A stretch of 64,000 nucleotides of DNA from Nostoc sp. JL34 (lineage in GTDB: Bacteria > Cyanobacteriota > Cyanobacteriia > Cyanobacteriales > Nostocaceae): the NCBI RefSeq assembly GCF_017114945.1, contig NZ_JABXKQ010000047.1:1-64000 (forward strand). Reading direction: 5' to 3'. The notes beneath the pieces were generated by a model that did not search any database, was not told the DNA's origin, and saw nothing but the letters and a program-made list of their open reading frames with translations. Position numbers and translations under genes: made by a program. Below, piece after piece: positions 28,839-37,653 of the stretch; within the stretch, counting starts at the first letter, position 1; each line of letters opens with the position of its first letter.

Positions 28839-30572
28839 CTACTCAGGAGTAAAAGATTGACCACCAAGTTGAGTGTAAATAGTAGTCGGGAACCCAAGCG
28901 AAACAAGAATACGCTGCTGTAATGGTGAAAGAGCAGTCAAATGGGCATAAACTTCATTTTTCACCTCAATCAACAGCAGCGTAATTTCTTTAAATGCCGC
29001 AAGAACAAGTTCAGCAGTGGGACGTGCAGTTTCTCGTTTAGGATTGCCAACATAAAGTCCAGCAAGCTTTTCTTGATTTTTCTCCAGATGGCGACGAACC
29101 TGAAATTCTAAAAGGGTCAACACTCGCTTTCCCATTTGAAAGTAATCGAATCAAACCAGTAACATGGTCTTCACGTTGTAAATAAATCGGTGTCAACGAT
29201 AGAGGAAAGCCTTTAAGTCGGGCAAATCCTCGCTCGGTTAAATATTCATCTCTATAGGTACGAACAGCTTGCTTTAAAGAAAGTTGAGCCTGATTTTTAT
29301 TGGTAACATATACTCGCCAGCCTAATAGTTGAATTTCTCGTGAAACTGCATCTTCATCGATTTTAAAATCTGGGTAGAACGAAATTTCTTCTACTGTTTG
29401 AGATGCTCGTTCGAGATATAGTCGTTTCAATTTTTGGACTCGTTTGGTTTGAATATCAATTTGAAATAAACCACTAGTCTGATAACGCTTGAGAATATCT
29501 GCTATAGCCGATTATCATTGATCAGACGAGGTGAGTCTTTTCTTGCCACAGCGAGGTATTTTTAGTTGTGCGAGAGCATCGGAGGTTTTCTGTATACGTT
29601 CACGTAAATACTTTTCTTCTGTCTGTGCAATAGCAAATGAATGTACTACTAATTGTCGCTCCTCCCAAAATATTTCTTGCTCGTTAATCTCTACTTTTTG
29701 GAGAAATTTTAGTTCAAATCCTTCCCTACGGGACGCTCCGCGAACGGCAATATCTCTAGTTTTTCCATCTGCATAGTCATAATCAATAGTAGTTAATTCT
29801 TGTTTTTCATCCCAAACAGGTTGAAGATATTCTGCTAATTGTTCTCTTGGCGCAAGCTTTGCATTTAAAGGACAAAGATAAAAATCCCCACCCAATACAA
29901 TATGAGTTATCGTCCCCATTGATGCCATTTTACAGTCACCAATATATAGTAATCCTGACTGTTTTAGTATTGAACGTACTCTTTCGATTGCTGTAATATA
30001 TAACGGGTCATCGGCTTTTTCTCCTGACAATATTTCCGTTGCTATTGGCATTCCTAATGGGTCTAATGTCGATAACATTATTTTGACTTCTGCCAAGTCC
30101 GGGCGGTGGTCTTTGCTGTAACCCCATTGAAATAACCCTTCGGGATTTACCCCACAGTGGCTTGAAGCAGTTGTACTATCCAAACGTACCCTTGCAGTAG
30201 ACTACTTCCCAGTTCCTCCTCGAATGAGTACCAATTGCTATCACTGTCAAAGTAACGTAGTACTGCTTCTAGGCGGTCATCCGTAAGGTCGAGTTCACCT
30301 AACCCTTCTCCAACAAATGTTTTCAATGTTTCTAATCGCTTAGAAGCCCAAGTTTGGACGTGATTTAAACGGTGGTCTGCTTGCGATAAGATATGTGTTA
30401 ACCAAATTACTGCTATCTGACCAAGGCTTTCACCTTGCCAATTTCCGTGTGTGGGAAAGTGCTTGTCTAGTAGCTTTTGTACTCCCATATGCTCTATTTG
30501 TGTTAGCAGTACAGGTATATCATCGACTCGTTCATTTGTAATTATGGGTTCAGTAGGCATAACATTGAACAT
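28839..30572 (-). pseudogene. IS1634-family transposase, broken
   Basis: The transposase is split into four pieces. The N-terminal piece (30147-30572, with DUF4277-like MFNVMPTEPIITNERVDDIPVL) continues in a different frame from about 30183, where LDSTT carries the first DDE aspartate and YIGDCKMAS the second. That piece ends at two in-frame stops at 29515-29520 (TGA TAA), after which the same frame goes on (ADILKRYQTSGLFQID). A further frameshift near 29100 leads to the C-terminal piece. The element therefore cannot encode an active full-length transposase. A 25-bp interspersed repeat is also present inside the coding sequence. Confidence 0.88.
29722..29746. repeat. Interspersed repeat within transposase remnant
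   Basis: CTACGGGACGCTCCGCGAACG (core 29726-29746) matches the intergenic copy at 11651-11671 in 19 of 21 bases. It encodes RGASRREG in the transposase frame and does not break it. Confidence 0.65.
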
Positions 30573-30665
30573 ATACCTACTGTGCGTTTTTGGGAATATC
30601 TCGCTCCCTATACTTCTGACTCCCTATTTTTCCTAACTCCTCAAAAAATGGGCTAACCGGGAGTA

Positions 30666-30824
30666 AATAGGCGATTAGTGTTATTAGGTGTTGCGGTCAG
30701 CCCTAGTAATAGTCAGGTACTAGGGGATAACAAGATCAGCCCTAGTAATTTAGAAAACAGCCCTAGTAAAGTTGATTTATCCCCTAGTAAAACTAGAAGC
30801 CGTGATGTGACTGACTTAGGTTAA
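30666..30824 (+). pseudogene. Possible 3' remnant of a gene with SPSN/SPSK repeats
   Basis: Directly next to the IS end there is an open frame that ends at 30822-30824. It reads LVLLGVAVSPSNSQ, then ISPSNLENSPSKVDLSPSK and ends DVTDLG. The nucleotide unit CAGCCCTAGTAA recurs at 30701, 30740, 30761 and 30782 in the same frame (spacings 39, 21, 21 bp), so the repetition is on codons. No start codon with a ribosome site is visible (a GTG at 30678 is possible). It looks like the C-terminus of a gene lost at the IS border. Function unknown. Confidence 0.4.
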
Positions 30825-30844
30825 ATTCTTCTACAACGTAACCC

Positions 30845-31351
30845 ATGACAACTCCTTTTGAACAAATGGAATTAATCTCATACAGTTCCGAATTCCAGGC
30901 TAGTTTGGAAGAATTTTTGGAAATAATGTATTCGTACAGAGGATATAAATTTGAGCCAACTGGCTTACAATCGGATATAAGGAATATTGAAAATATCTAC
31001 CAAATTCAAGGGGGAAATTTCTGGATTATGAGGAAAAATGCCATAGTAATTGGAAGTATTGGATTAAAGATATTAAACAAAATAGATAAAATAGGAGAGA
31101 TTAAAAGGTACTTTGTTTTACCTTCATATCAGGGTAAAGGAATAGGTACATTATTAATGGAACATTTATTATTGAATGCCAACAAAAACGAATTACATAT
31201 ATTAAGATTGGATACGATGAGAAAATCTATTGTAGCCAGAAATATTTTTGAAAAATATGGATTTAAAGAAATTAATAAATATAATGACAATGAAATAGCC
31301 GAAATATTTATGGAACTCAAATTAAAAACTCCCGGTTCGCCCATTTTTTGA
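30845..31351 (+). CDS. GNAT family N-acetyltransferase
   Basis: The 168-residue protein has the GNAT fold. The acetyl-CoA pyrophosphate loop is QGKGIGTLL after the strand EIKRYFVLPSY, and the last motif is ARNIFEKYGFKEI. It transfers an acetyl group to an unknown amine. Base composition is more AT-rich than its neighbours, and it lies between an IS and its deletion derivative, both signs of acquired DNA. The last ten or so codons (KTPGSPIF and stop) are read from the left end of the MITE at 31328, so the original C-terminus was replaced. Confidence 0.85.
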   Translation: MTTPFEQMELISYSSEFQASLEEFLEIMYSYRGYKFEPTGLQSDIRNIENIYQIQGGNFWIMRKNAIVIGSIGLKILNKIDKIGEIKRYFVLPSYQGKGIGTLLMEHLLLNANKNELHILRLDTMRKSIVARNIFEKYGFKEINKYNDNEIAEIFMELKLKTPGSPIF

Positions 31352-31581
31352 GGAGTTAGGAAAAATAGGGAGTCAGAAGTATAGGGAGCGAGATATTCCC
31401 AAAAACGCACAGTAGGTATATGTTCAATGTTATGCCTATTTGACTGCTCTTTCACTATTACAGCAGCGTATTGTTGTTTCGCTTGGGTTCCCGACTACTA
31501 TTTACACTCAACTTGGTGGTCAATCTTTTACTCCTGAGTAGGCTTTTTTCTATCTCCCAAAAAAATGGGCGAACCGGGAGT
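31328..31581. mobile_element. MITE-like internally deleted copy of the IS1634 element
   Basis: Both terminal inverted repeats (31328-31349 and 31560-31581) are the ones of the 28799-30664 element, here a perfect match. Between them only the two ends remain: the segment with the transposase start ATGTTCAATGTTATGCCT and the segment with its C-terminal end (CTTGGGTTCCCGACTACTAT), joined near 31440. The orientation is opposite to the larger copy. Its left end overlaps the GNAT reading frame. Confidence 0.88.
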
Positions 31582-31658
31582 AATGAAGTAATAATCGAAT
31601 TGAATATTTTTTGTAGTTCAATTACCTGAACGTTGCTGTAAGTGATGAATTGCTGCTT

Positions 31659-32726
31659 TCAAGGAATGATATTCTCGTGGCGTAATCTCTCGAAGAGATC
31701 AAGGAAGGACAACAGCGTTTTTTGATAATCGAGAAATCCAAGGGCCCTGCTCTTCGACATATCGTGAAGGCATTCGATTTCTCGACCCAAATCTGCATCG
31801 GTATGCCACCAAGAGGAAAGTTGGGTCAACAAATGCGGCTTGAGACCGTGTTGAGCAACAATACCATCCCACACTGGTTCAGCCTCTCTCATCTGCTTAG
31901 CCAAAGGAGTCGCATACCCTGGGTAAGGTGCGGCCTCGATGCCAAAGAATGCCGCGAGCTCTGGCCACAGCCAGCGCCAGCGGAAGATATCACCATTGAC
32001 GATGTTGAAAGCCTGGTTGGCGGCTTCAGGCGTAATCGAAGCCCACTCAAGATGCCGTGCGAGCAGATGTGCGTCAGTGACATCAACCAAGCCGTTGTAC
32101 TGCTGGGGCGAGCCGGGGAAGAGAAAGGGGCGTCCGGTTTCGCGGCAGATAGTCGCGTACACTGAGAGTGTGACGCCCATATTCATCGCGTTGCCGAGTG
32201 CGTAGCCAATGATCGTTGATGGCCTGTGAACACTCCACTCGAAGCCTCGCTGCGCGGCCTTTTCAAACAGAATGTCTTCCTGCACATAGTAGAAGTTCAG
32301 ACCGGGGACGCGAGGCTGCTCCTCCCGGAACGGCGTGTCCAACGTGCTTTGTCCATAGGCCTCGAACGAGCCTAGATAGTTCTTCCCGCCGGTCACAAGG
32401 GCAACGTGAGTAAGCCTGGGTGCCGCATCCAGCGCCTCAAGCAGGTTGCGAAGCATCGCACCGTTGACATCGCAGTTCTCTTGCTCGGTAGTCTGGCGGG
32501 ACCAGGTACAGAAAAAAACGTGCGTCACATCGATTCCTGCCAGCGCCGACTTCAGTTCGTCACGGTCGAGCAGATTTGCCGAAACGGGAAGGATTCCTTG
32601 CTCTGTCGATGGGTTGCGGGCTAGCCCGTACACCGTCCAATCGCTCGTCTTTACAAGGTGGTCGGAAAGGTTCTTGCCCACAATGCCTGTCGAACCTGCG
32701 ACAAGCGCAATCTGTCTCGTGCTCAT
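31659..32726 (-). CDS. SDR family NAD(P)-binding protein, PRISE-like
   Basis: The protein of about 355 residues is an extended/atypical short-chain dehydrogenase of the type related to plant progesterone 5beta-reductase and iridoid synthase (PRISE). The cofactor motif is ALVAGSTGIVGKNL, and the family segment LTHVALVTGGKNYLG and the active-site-like NFYYVQEDILFE (Tyr) are present; later VHRPSTIIGYALGNAMN and WPELAAFFG occur. The start MSTRQIALVAG is preferred, with AAGGA about 8 bases upstream. Codons are visibly GC-rich compared with the neighbourhood, which suggests transfer from another bacterial group. Likely reaction: NADPH reduction of an enone, unproven. Confidence 0.85.
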   Translation of the reverse strand: MSTRQIALVAGSTGIVGKNLSDHLVKTSDWTVYGLARNPSTEQGILPVSANLLDRDELKSALAGIDVTHVFFCTWSRQTTEQENCDVNGAMLRNLLEALDAAPRLTHVALVTGGKNYLGSFEAYGQSTLDTPFREEQPRVPGLNFYYVQEDILFEKAAQRGFEWSVHRPSTIIGYALGNAMNMGVTLSVYATICRETGRPFLFPGSPQQYNGLVDVTDAHLLARHLEWASITPEAANQAFNIVNGDIFRWRWLWPELAAFFGIEAAPYPGYATPLAKQMREAEPVWDGIVAQHGLKPHLLTQLSSWWHTDADLGREIECLHDMSKSRALGFLDYQKTLLSFLDLFERLRHENIIP

Positions 32727-32788
32727 CAAGATCATCCTTTCTACTCTAACTGTCAGTTTCAATAGTGCCACAGGTTGAAAATAAATAA

Positions 32789-32804
32789 GTATGTATGTAT
32801 GTAT
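32789..32804. repeat. Tetranucleotide repeat (GTAT)x4
   Basis: Four exact GTAT units lie 62 bp before the SDR start on its upstream side. Such repeats can vary in copy number and affect expression, but no data support this here. Confidence 0.7.
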
Positions 32805-32856
32805 ATATTAATATCAGTACTAGTTGTACCACTATCACGTCTACGGCAAGTGATAG

Positions 32857-33324
32857 ATGATTTTAGATCAAAGTGCGATGCCCCTTGGCAACCACTTCGT
32901 TTTACGGAAAGAAATTTCTAAACTAGAGGAAAAAGCACTCGTTAAGCCTGTAAGCAGTGCATGGGATTGTTATCATGGAAAGATGTTTAACGACAGCAAT
33001 AACTCCCAAGCTAACCAAGGTAGTGTTCTCTACAGACATGGCGACGTTCTGATCAGACGTATTGCTACCTTACCTGTAGCTGCTCAAAGGCGCATAGGTG
33101 CTACTCTGGCTCATGGTGAAATCACAGGACACAGCCATCGCATTCAGCAACCCAATGCTGTTCAGTTGTGGGTGCATGGTAATGAACTTTTTCTTGAGGT
33201 TAAAGAACCAAGTGCCACTTTAGTTCATGAAGAACATCGGGCGATTGAATTACCCCAAGGGCTTTACCGCGTCTGGAAACAACGTGAATATCGCCCTGAT
33301 TCTTACGTGGAGGTGATGGACTAA
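32857..33324 (+). CDS. Protein of unknown function with HGDVLI/GHSHR motifs
   Basis: The 155-residue protein is of a type I know only from hypothetical proteins. The conserved-looking part begins at about residue 55 with VLYRHGDVLIRRI, followed by LAHGEITGHSHRI, then VHGNELFLEV and HEEHRAIELPQGLYRVWKQREY. This pattern of His residues suggests a small beta-barrel, cupin-like fold. An internal ATG at 32983 (MFNDSNN) might be the true start because the first 42 residues look unconserved. Its stop overlaps the next start by one base (TAATG), so the two genes are translationally coupled and probably act together. Confidence 0.7.
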   Translation: MILDQSAMPLGNHFVLRKEISKLEEKALVKPVSSAWDCYHGKMFNDSNNSQANQGSVLYRHGDVLIRRIATLPVAAQRRIGATLAHGEITGHSHRIQQPNAVQLWVHGNELFLEVKEPSATLVHEEHRAIELPQGLYRVWKQREYRPDSYVEVMD

Positions 33325-34022
33325 TGCTCAAGATCATGTCGCAGGGACGTGTACCAAATAAACAAGTTTTGCAGCGCCCAAAGGAAAGCCACGAGCCTGT
33401 ATCGGCTGAAAGTGCTAGAAAACTCATCCTTGAGCATCGCGCTTGGGATGGTATGCGCGTTTTAGGTCATCTGGATTTAAGCGGTGCGTTGAATATTTAC
33501 AATTTACCTGAAAATCTAACTTGTGAAAGTATTGATATCAGCGATTGTGTAAACCTTACTACCCTTCCCAAAGGACTGCACGTCACTTATTGGATCGAAT
33601 TGGCCGGAAGTGGGATTACTAGTCTATCTGCGGGGCATGGTTTTGTCTTGCGCTGGCGAGGCGTGCAGGTGAACGATAAGATTGCCTTTGAATCCCAATC
33701 TATGAATGGGCAGGATATCCTCAATATAGAGAATGTTGAGTTGCGCCGCGTGCTGATTGAACGTTTGGGATACGAGACATTTTTGCAACAAGTGGGAGGA
33801 TTGATCCGCGATCGCGATCGCGATGCTGGTGGAGAACGTCAACTAGTCTACATTCCTTTTGAGGATGATGAGCCACTTATGGTCTTGAAAGTCATTTGTC
33901 CATCTACAGGACATATTCATATCCTGCGCGTTCCCCCGCACATGCAAAGTTGCCATCAAGCAGCCGCCTGGATTGCAGGCTTTAATAATCCAGATGACTA
34001 TAACCCTGCGATCGAGGCGTAA
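33324..34022 (+). CDS. DUF6745-like protein
   Basis: The 232-residue protein has an N-terminal leucine-rich-like part (VLGHLDLSGALNIYNLPENLTCESIDISDC) and a C-terminal domain with LRRVLIERLGYETFL, the segment LVYIPFEDDEPLMVLKVICPST and PHMQSCHQAAAWIAGF. The C-terminal part resembles what I recall as DUF6745, present in cyanobacteria and other bacteria. The function is not known. Its ATG overlaps the stop of the preceding gene, and no other partner is colinear. A gene pair of this kind often travels in accessory regions. Confidence 0.65.
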   Translation: MLKIMSQGRVPNKQVLQRPKESHEPVSAESARKLILEHRAWDGMRVLGHLDLSGALNIYNLPENLTCESIDISDCVNLTTLPKGLHVTYWIELAGSGITSLSAGHGFVLRWRGVQVNDKIAFESQSMNGQDILNIENVELRRVLIERLGYETFLQQVGGLIRDRDRDAGGERQLVYIPFEDDEPLMVLKVICPSTGHIHILRVPPHMQSCHQAAAWIAGFNNPDDYNPAIEA

Positions 34023-34266
34023 GAACCTAAGTTATTCTAGTAATTTCATCTGACTTTTTGTTGCAATTTACCCAGCAGTAGCCATACCGTGAACGAACTA
34101 GGGTATGGACAAGCTACTCAACACACAGTTGTGTTTGAGGACTTGAAAACATGGTTCAAATGTTAGCAGGGCTTGCTTTTTGAGGTTACGTCGTGATATT
34201 TTCTATTCTACATTCTCTCAAATATTTTAAATCGATATAGGTATCGTATTTTTTTAATAAGCATTG

Positions 34267-34289
34267 GGGACACCCTTTATGAGTGTCCC
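34267..34289. terminator. Weak hairpin between convergent genes
   Basis: GGGACAC (34267-34273) and GTGTCCC (34283-34289) form a 7-bp stem in the 306-bp gap between the DUF6745-like gene and the EF-G-like gene. No immediate T-tract follows on either strand, so termination is only possible. The remainder of the gap (34023-34328) shows no gene. Confidence 0.4.
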
Positions 34290-34328
34290 TATCTAGAAAA
34301 TCAACATGAATTCTAGATCAATCCAAAA

Positions 34329-36377
34329 TTACTTGCTATTGCCGTTAGCACCATTACCATTGCTGTGAATGACACGTTCAGCGAGTTTTTCCGGCACTTC
34401 TTGGAGATGGTCGTATTCCCAGTGGAAGGAACCAACGCCGAGAGTGAGCGATCGCAGCTCTACAATAAAATTTTGCATCTCTGCTTGTGGCAAGTATGCA
34501 GAGACATTATCCCAGCCTTGCCAGTCGTTTCTCCCCTCATAGCCTAAAATTTGCCCCCGTCTACCACTCAATAGTTGCAGCACTTTGGAGGTAAATTCAC
34601 TCGGTGTGGTAACATCCACCCGCAGAATTGGTTCTAACAGGGTAGGTTCCGCTTGGGGTATCCCCGTTTGCATTGCCAATCGGGCAGCTTGTTTAAAAGC
34701 TTGTTCGGAACTGTCAACGTTGTGATAGGAACCATTAGTCAGAGTTACCGCCAAATCCACTATTGGGAAGCCCAAAGGCCCGTGTGTGAGAAATTCCCGC
34801 ACGCCCATTTCTACGCCAGGAATGTACTGTTTCGGAACCACGCCACCGACAATGGTTTCATTAAAGTTGAAACCTGTACCGCGTGGTAAAGGCTTGATTT
34901 CGAGAAAAACATCACCAAACTGTCCGTGACCACCGCTTTGGTGTTTGTAGCGCCCATGAACTGAAGCCACTGTTTTGCGGATGGTTTCTTTGTAAGGCAC
35001 TTGCGGCAAGTGGGTTGTCATTGGCAAGTTATATTTGCGGCGCAGTCTGTCTAGGGTGACTTGCAAATGAATCTCGCCTTGACCCCAAAGGATTACTTCG
35101 TGAGTATCGCCGTGTTGTTCCCAAGCAAGTGAGCAGTCTTCTTCTAACAACTTGGTAATAGCACCGCTGAGTTTAACTTCATCGTTGCGCTTTTCTGGTG
35201 TAATGGCGAGGGCATATACAGGTTCCAACTGTGCAACTCTGGGTAATTCTATTGCCGACTGCTGTTCTATAGAGATTGTATCCCCTGTTTTGATTCCTTC
35301 TAAACGGCTCAATGCGACAATTTCACCCGCACCAACTTCATTAACGAACTGCTGCTGTTGTCCCATGAGGCGGTAAATTCCACCAGTGCGAATGCTATTG
35401 AGGACAATGCCATCAGTTAATTTGCCTCGCCAAACACGCACGAGAGAGAGTTTGCCACCTTGGGGAGTGTAATAAGTTTTTAATACCTGCGCTAGAGGTG
35501 TATCACCTTTGATGTTTTTTAAACGACGTTCTGCTGTGGTTTCTGGTTCGGGGGCTTCTCGTAACAAGGCTTCTAATAGAGGTCTAACACCATAATCTTG
35601 TTCTGCCACACCAAAGAAAACGGGCACTACCAAATCTGCCCCTAATTCCATTTTTAAATCTTTGAGGATTTCCTCTTGGGGTGGCTCAATGTCTTCTAAA
35701 AGTTCTTCGAGTAAATGGTCGTCAAAATTTGCTAAGGCTTCGAGCATTTCTGCCCGCGCTGTATGTTCTTCTGCTTTTAAACTTTCGGGGAAGGGAATGG
35801 GGTCGGCAGGTGCGCCTGGATGATATTTATATGCCTGTTCGCTCACCATATCAATAAAGCCGGTGAGTTGTTCCCCATTCATGATGGGATATTGATGCGC
35901 TACTAGGGGACGGCTAGATACTGCTTTCAGGGCGTGTAACGTTTCCAAAACGTGAATATTTGCCCGATCCATTTTGTTGACGAAGACGAGGTGGGGAATT
36001 TCCCAATCGTCGAGGAATTTAAATAGAGGCGCTAGGGTAAGGACTCGCTCGCGGATGGGTTCGCAAACTACAATTGCCGCATCCACTCCGATTAAAGCAT
36101 TGTACGTTTCTTGGGCAAATTCTACACTTCCCGGACAATCAATAAAAGTGAAGCGAATGCCGTTATACTCAGTGCTAGCAGCGCTAACTTCTACACTCAT
36201 GTGGCGATCGCGCGACTCGGCAGCACTATCTCCCACTGTATTGCTGTCCTTAACATTGCCTTTGCGAGAAATTGCCCCTGTGACAAATAACAAGCTTTCT
36301 AGTAAAGTGGTTTTTCCACTTAAATAAGGCCCGACAATTGCAACATTGCGCGAACCCGATTTTACTTTTTCGTTCAT
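34329..36377 (-). CDS. EF-G-like translational GTPase
   Basis: The protein of 682 residues is an elongation-factor-G-like GTPase, a paralogue family that is common in cyanobacteria and distinct from the housekeeping FusA. Residues near 16-25 form the G1 loop GPYLSGKTTL, switch II is DCPGSVEFAQ, and G4 is NKMDRA. Domains II-V follow, with RKYNLPMTTHLPQVPYKETI and the EF-G loop HGRYKHQSGGHGQFGDV. Start: the ATG at 36377 has a strong AGGGAGG 7-8 bases upstream. The role may be translation under stress. The gene is monocistronic. Confidence 0.93.
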   Translation of the reverse strand: MNEKVKSGSRNVAIVGPYLSGKTTLLESLLFVTGAISRKGNVKDSNTVGDSAAESRDRHMSVEVSAASTEYNGIRFTFIDCPGSVEFAQETYNALIGVDAAIVVCEPIRERVLTLAPLFKFLDDWEIPHLVFVNKMDRANIHVLETLHALKAVSSRPLVAHQYPIMNGEQLTGFIDMVSEQAYKYHPGAPADPIPFPESLKAEEHTARAEMLEALANFDDHLLEELLEDIEPPQEEILKDLKMELGADLVVPVFFGVAEQDYGVRPLLEALLREAPEPETTAERRLKNIKGDTPLAQVLKTYYTPQGGKLSLVRVWRGKLTDGIVLNSIRTGGIYRLMGQQQQFVNEVGAGEIVALSRLEGIKTGDTISIEQQSAIELPRVAQLEPVYALAITPEKRNDEVKLSGAITKLLEEDCSLAWEQHGDTHEVILWGQGEIHLQVTLDRLRRKYNLPMTTHLPQVPYKETIRKTVASVHGRYKHQSGGHGQFGDVFLEIKPLPRGTGFNFNETIVGGVVPKQYIPGVEMGVREFLTHGPLGFPIVDLAVTLTNGSYHNVDSSEQAFKQAARLAMQTGIPQAEPTLLEPILRVDVTTPSEFTSKVLQLLSGRRGQILGYEGRNDWQGWDNVSAYLPQAEMQNFIVELRSLTLGVGSFHWEYDHLQEVPEKLAERVIHSNGNGANGNSK

Positions 36378-36643
36378 AAAACCTCCCTTGCGGTAATTTA
36401 TTATTAACCGCATGATTCTGTATGTATCAAGGGATAAAAAAATGGTTCTCTGGAGTCAAAATTACCCCTTCTTTAATTTGTTATTATGCTCCTTTTAATC
36501 GGAAGTTAAAAAAATTGTAGTCTGTCGTAAGATTTAGCTTAAGAAAAGTTAACTATCACAAACTTTTATGCCGAATTAAAAATTTTTGTAAAAAACTTTT
36601 TATGAAGTAAATTTAACTGAAAGTGTTGCGAGTCAGAAAATCA

Positions 36644-37564
36644 ATGGGAAAATCATTCTTTAAATATCGCATAGCAGGGCTAGTAAGTTTGATGCTGGTT
36701 GTGAATATTTCCTCCCCTTCTCTTTCTCTATCTCCTCCTGTCGCCTCAAAGCTGGCACAATCTAATTCTAAAACTGCCATAGACTGGTTAAACCAAGGCT
36801 TACAGGCAATTCAGGTAGGAAGAGTACAAGATGCGATCGCAGCCTTTAAACAAGCAACCAAACTAGATCCGGCATTAGCACCAGCGTACTATAATCTTGG
36901 GCTAGCATTCCGACAAACGGGACAATTACAACCCTCTGCGGATGCATTTTATCGAGCGACGCAAGCCGATCCTAAATTTGCTCCAGCTTTTGCTAATTTA
37001 GGCGGTGCATTATTAGAAGGCAATAATTTAAAGTTAGCTAACGATTATTTGCAACGATCCTTAGAACTTGATCCTAAACTAGGATTTGCCCACTATAACT
37101 TGGGGTTGCTACGAGAACAGCAACGAGATTGTGAGCGAGCGATCGCATCTTTTAAAAAAGCCATAGAATATAGCAAAAATGCACCAGAACCTTCTTACCA
37201 CATGGGGATGTGTTATCTCCACCAAGGTAAACTCGATCAAGCAAGAGGTGCTTTTAATCAGGCAGTAAAAATTAATCCCAAGTATCCAGAAGCTTACTAC
37301 AATCTCGGTTCAATTTGGTTTAGCCAAAGCAAATTACAAGAGGCATTAGAGGCTTTTAGAAAATCGGCCGAAGCTAACTCTAACTATCCCAATGCTTATT
37401 ATGGTGCTGGTTTAGTTTTTATGCAGTTACAGCAATATGGAGATGCAGTACAAGTATTGCAATTTGCTAAAGATTTATACAATGCTCAAAAAAATCCCCA
37501 GTGGGCGAAAAACGCCGAGCAATTGTTACAACAAGCACAAAATTTAAATTACCAACCTCGCTGA
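36644..37564 (+). CDS. TPR repeat protein, exported or membrane-anchored
   Basis: The protein of about 306 residues begins with a basic-hydrophobic signal (MGKSFFKYRIAGLVSLMLVV), then a Ser-rich stretch. Six or seven 34-residue tetratricopeptide repeats follow (for example AIAAFKQATKLDPALAPAYYNLGL and QARGAFNQAVKINPKYPEAYYNLG). TPRs bind other proteins, so it is probably a periplasmic or lipid-anchored scaffold, with unknown partner. The ATG at 36644 is preferred over the upstream TTG/GTG-like starts because it initiates the signal. Confidence 0.88.
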   Translation: MGKSFFKYRIAGLVSLMLVVNISSPSLSLSPPVASKLAQSNSKTAIDWLNQGLQAIQVGRVQDAIAAFKQATKLDPALAPAYYNLGLAFRQTGQLQPSADAFYRATQADPKFAPAFANLGGALLEGNNLKLANDYLQRSLELDPKLGFAHYNLGLLREQQRDCERAIASFKKAIEYSKNAPEPSYHMGMCYLHQGKLDQARGAFNQAVKINPKYPEAYYNLGSIWFSQSKLQEALEAFRKSAEANSNYPNAYYGAGLVFMQLQQYGDAVQVLQFAKDLYNAQKNPQWAKNAEQLLQQAQNLNYQPR

Positions 37565-37653
37565 GGCGAAAAAACTTAATATTGCATAACATAAAACTAT
37601 TGGGTTGACTCGCTGGTGTTGTCTGAACTAGTCCAGATTGGAATAAAACGTAC

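Larger units (their letters stand above)
28799..30664. mobile_element. Decayed IS1634-family insertion sequence
   Basis: The element of 1866 bp is bounded by 22-bp terminal inverted repeats ACTCCCGGTTCGCCCATTTT.. (28799-28820) and its complement (30643-30664), with one mismatch (TTAGCCC against TTCGCCC). It holds one transposase reading direction on the minus strand, broken by several lesions. Target-site duplications are not evident, and the right flank carries what may be a truncated gene. An internally deleted copy of the same element lies at 31328-31581. Confidence 0.85.

Noticed and set aside
30147-30183. Programmed frameshift joining the first two transposase pieces
   Set aside because: No slippery heptamer is evident at the overlap, and further stops and shifts follow, so decay is the simpler reading.
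28790-30675. Target-site duplication of the IS
   Set aside because: The bases flanking 28799 (AGTAATG) and 30664 (AAATAGG) do not form a convincing direct repeat. The same holds for the short copy.
31722-32205. Overlapping plus-strand frames opposite the SDR gene
   Set aside because: GC-rich coding DNA yields long antisense frames; the minus-strand frame has the SDR motifs.
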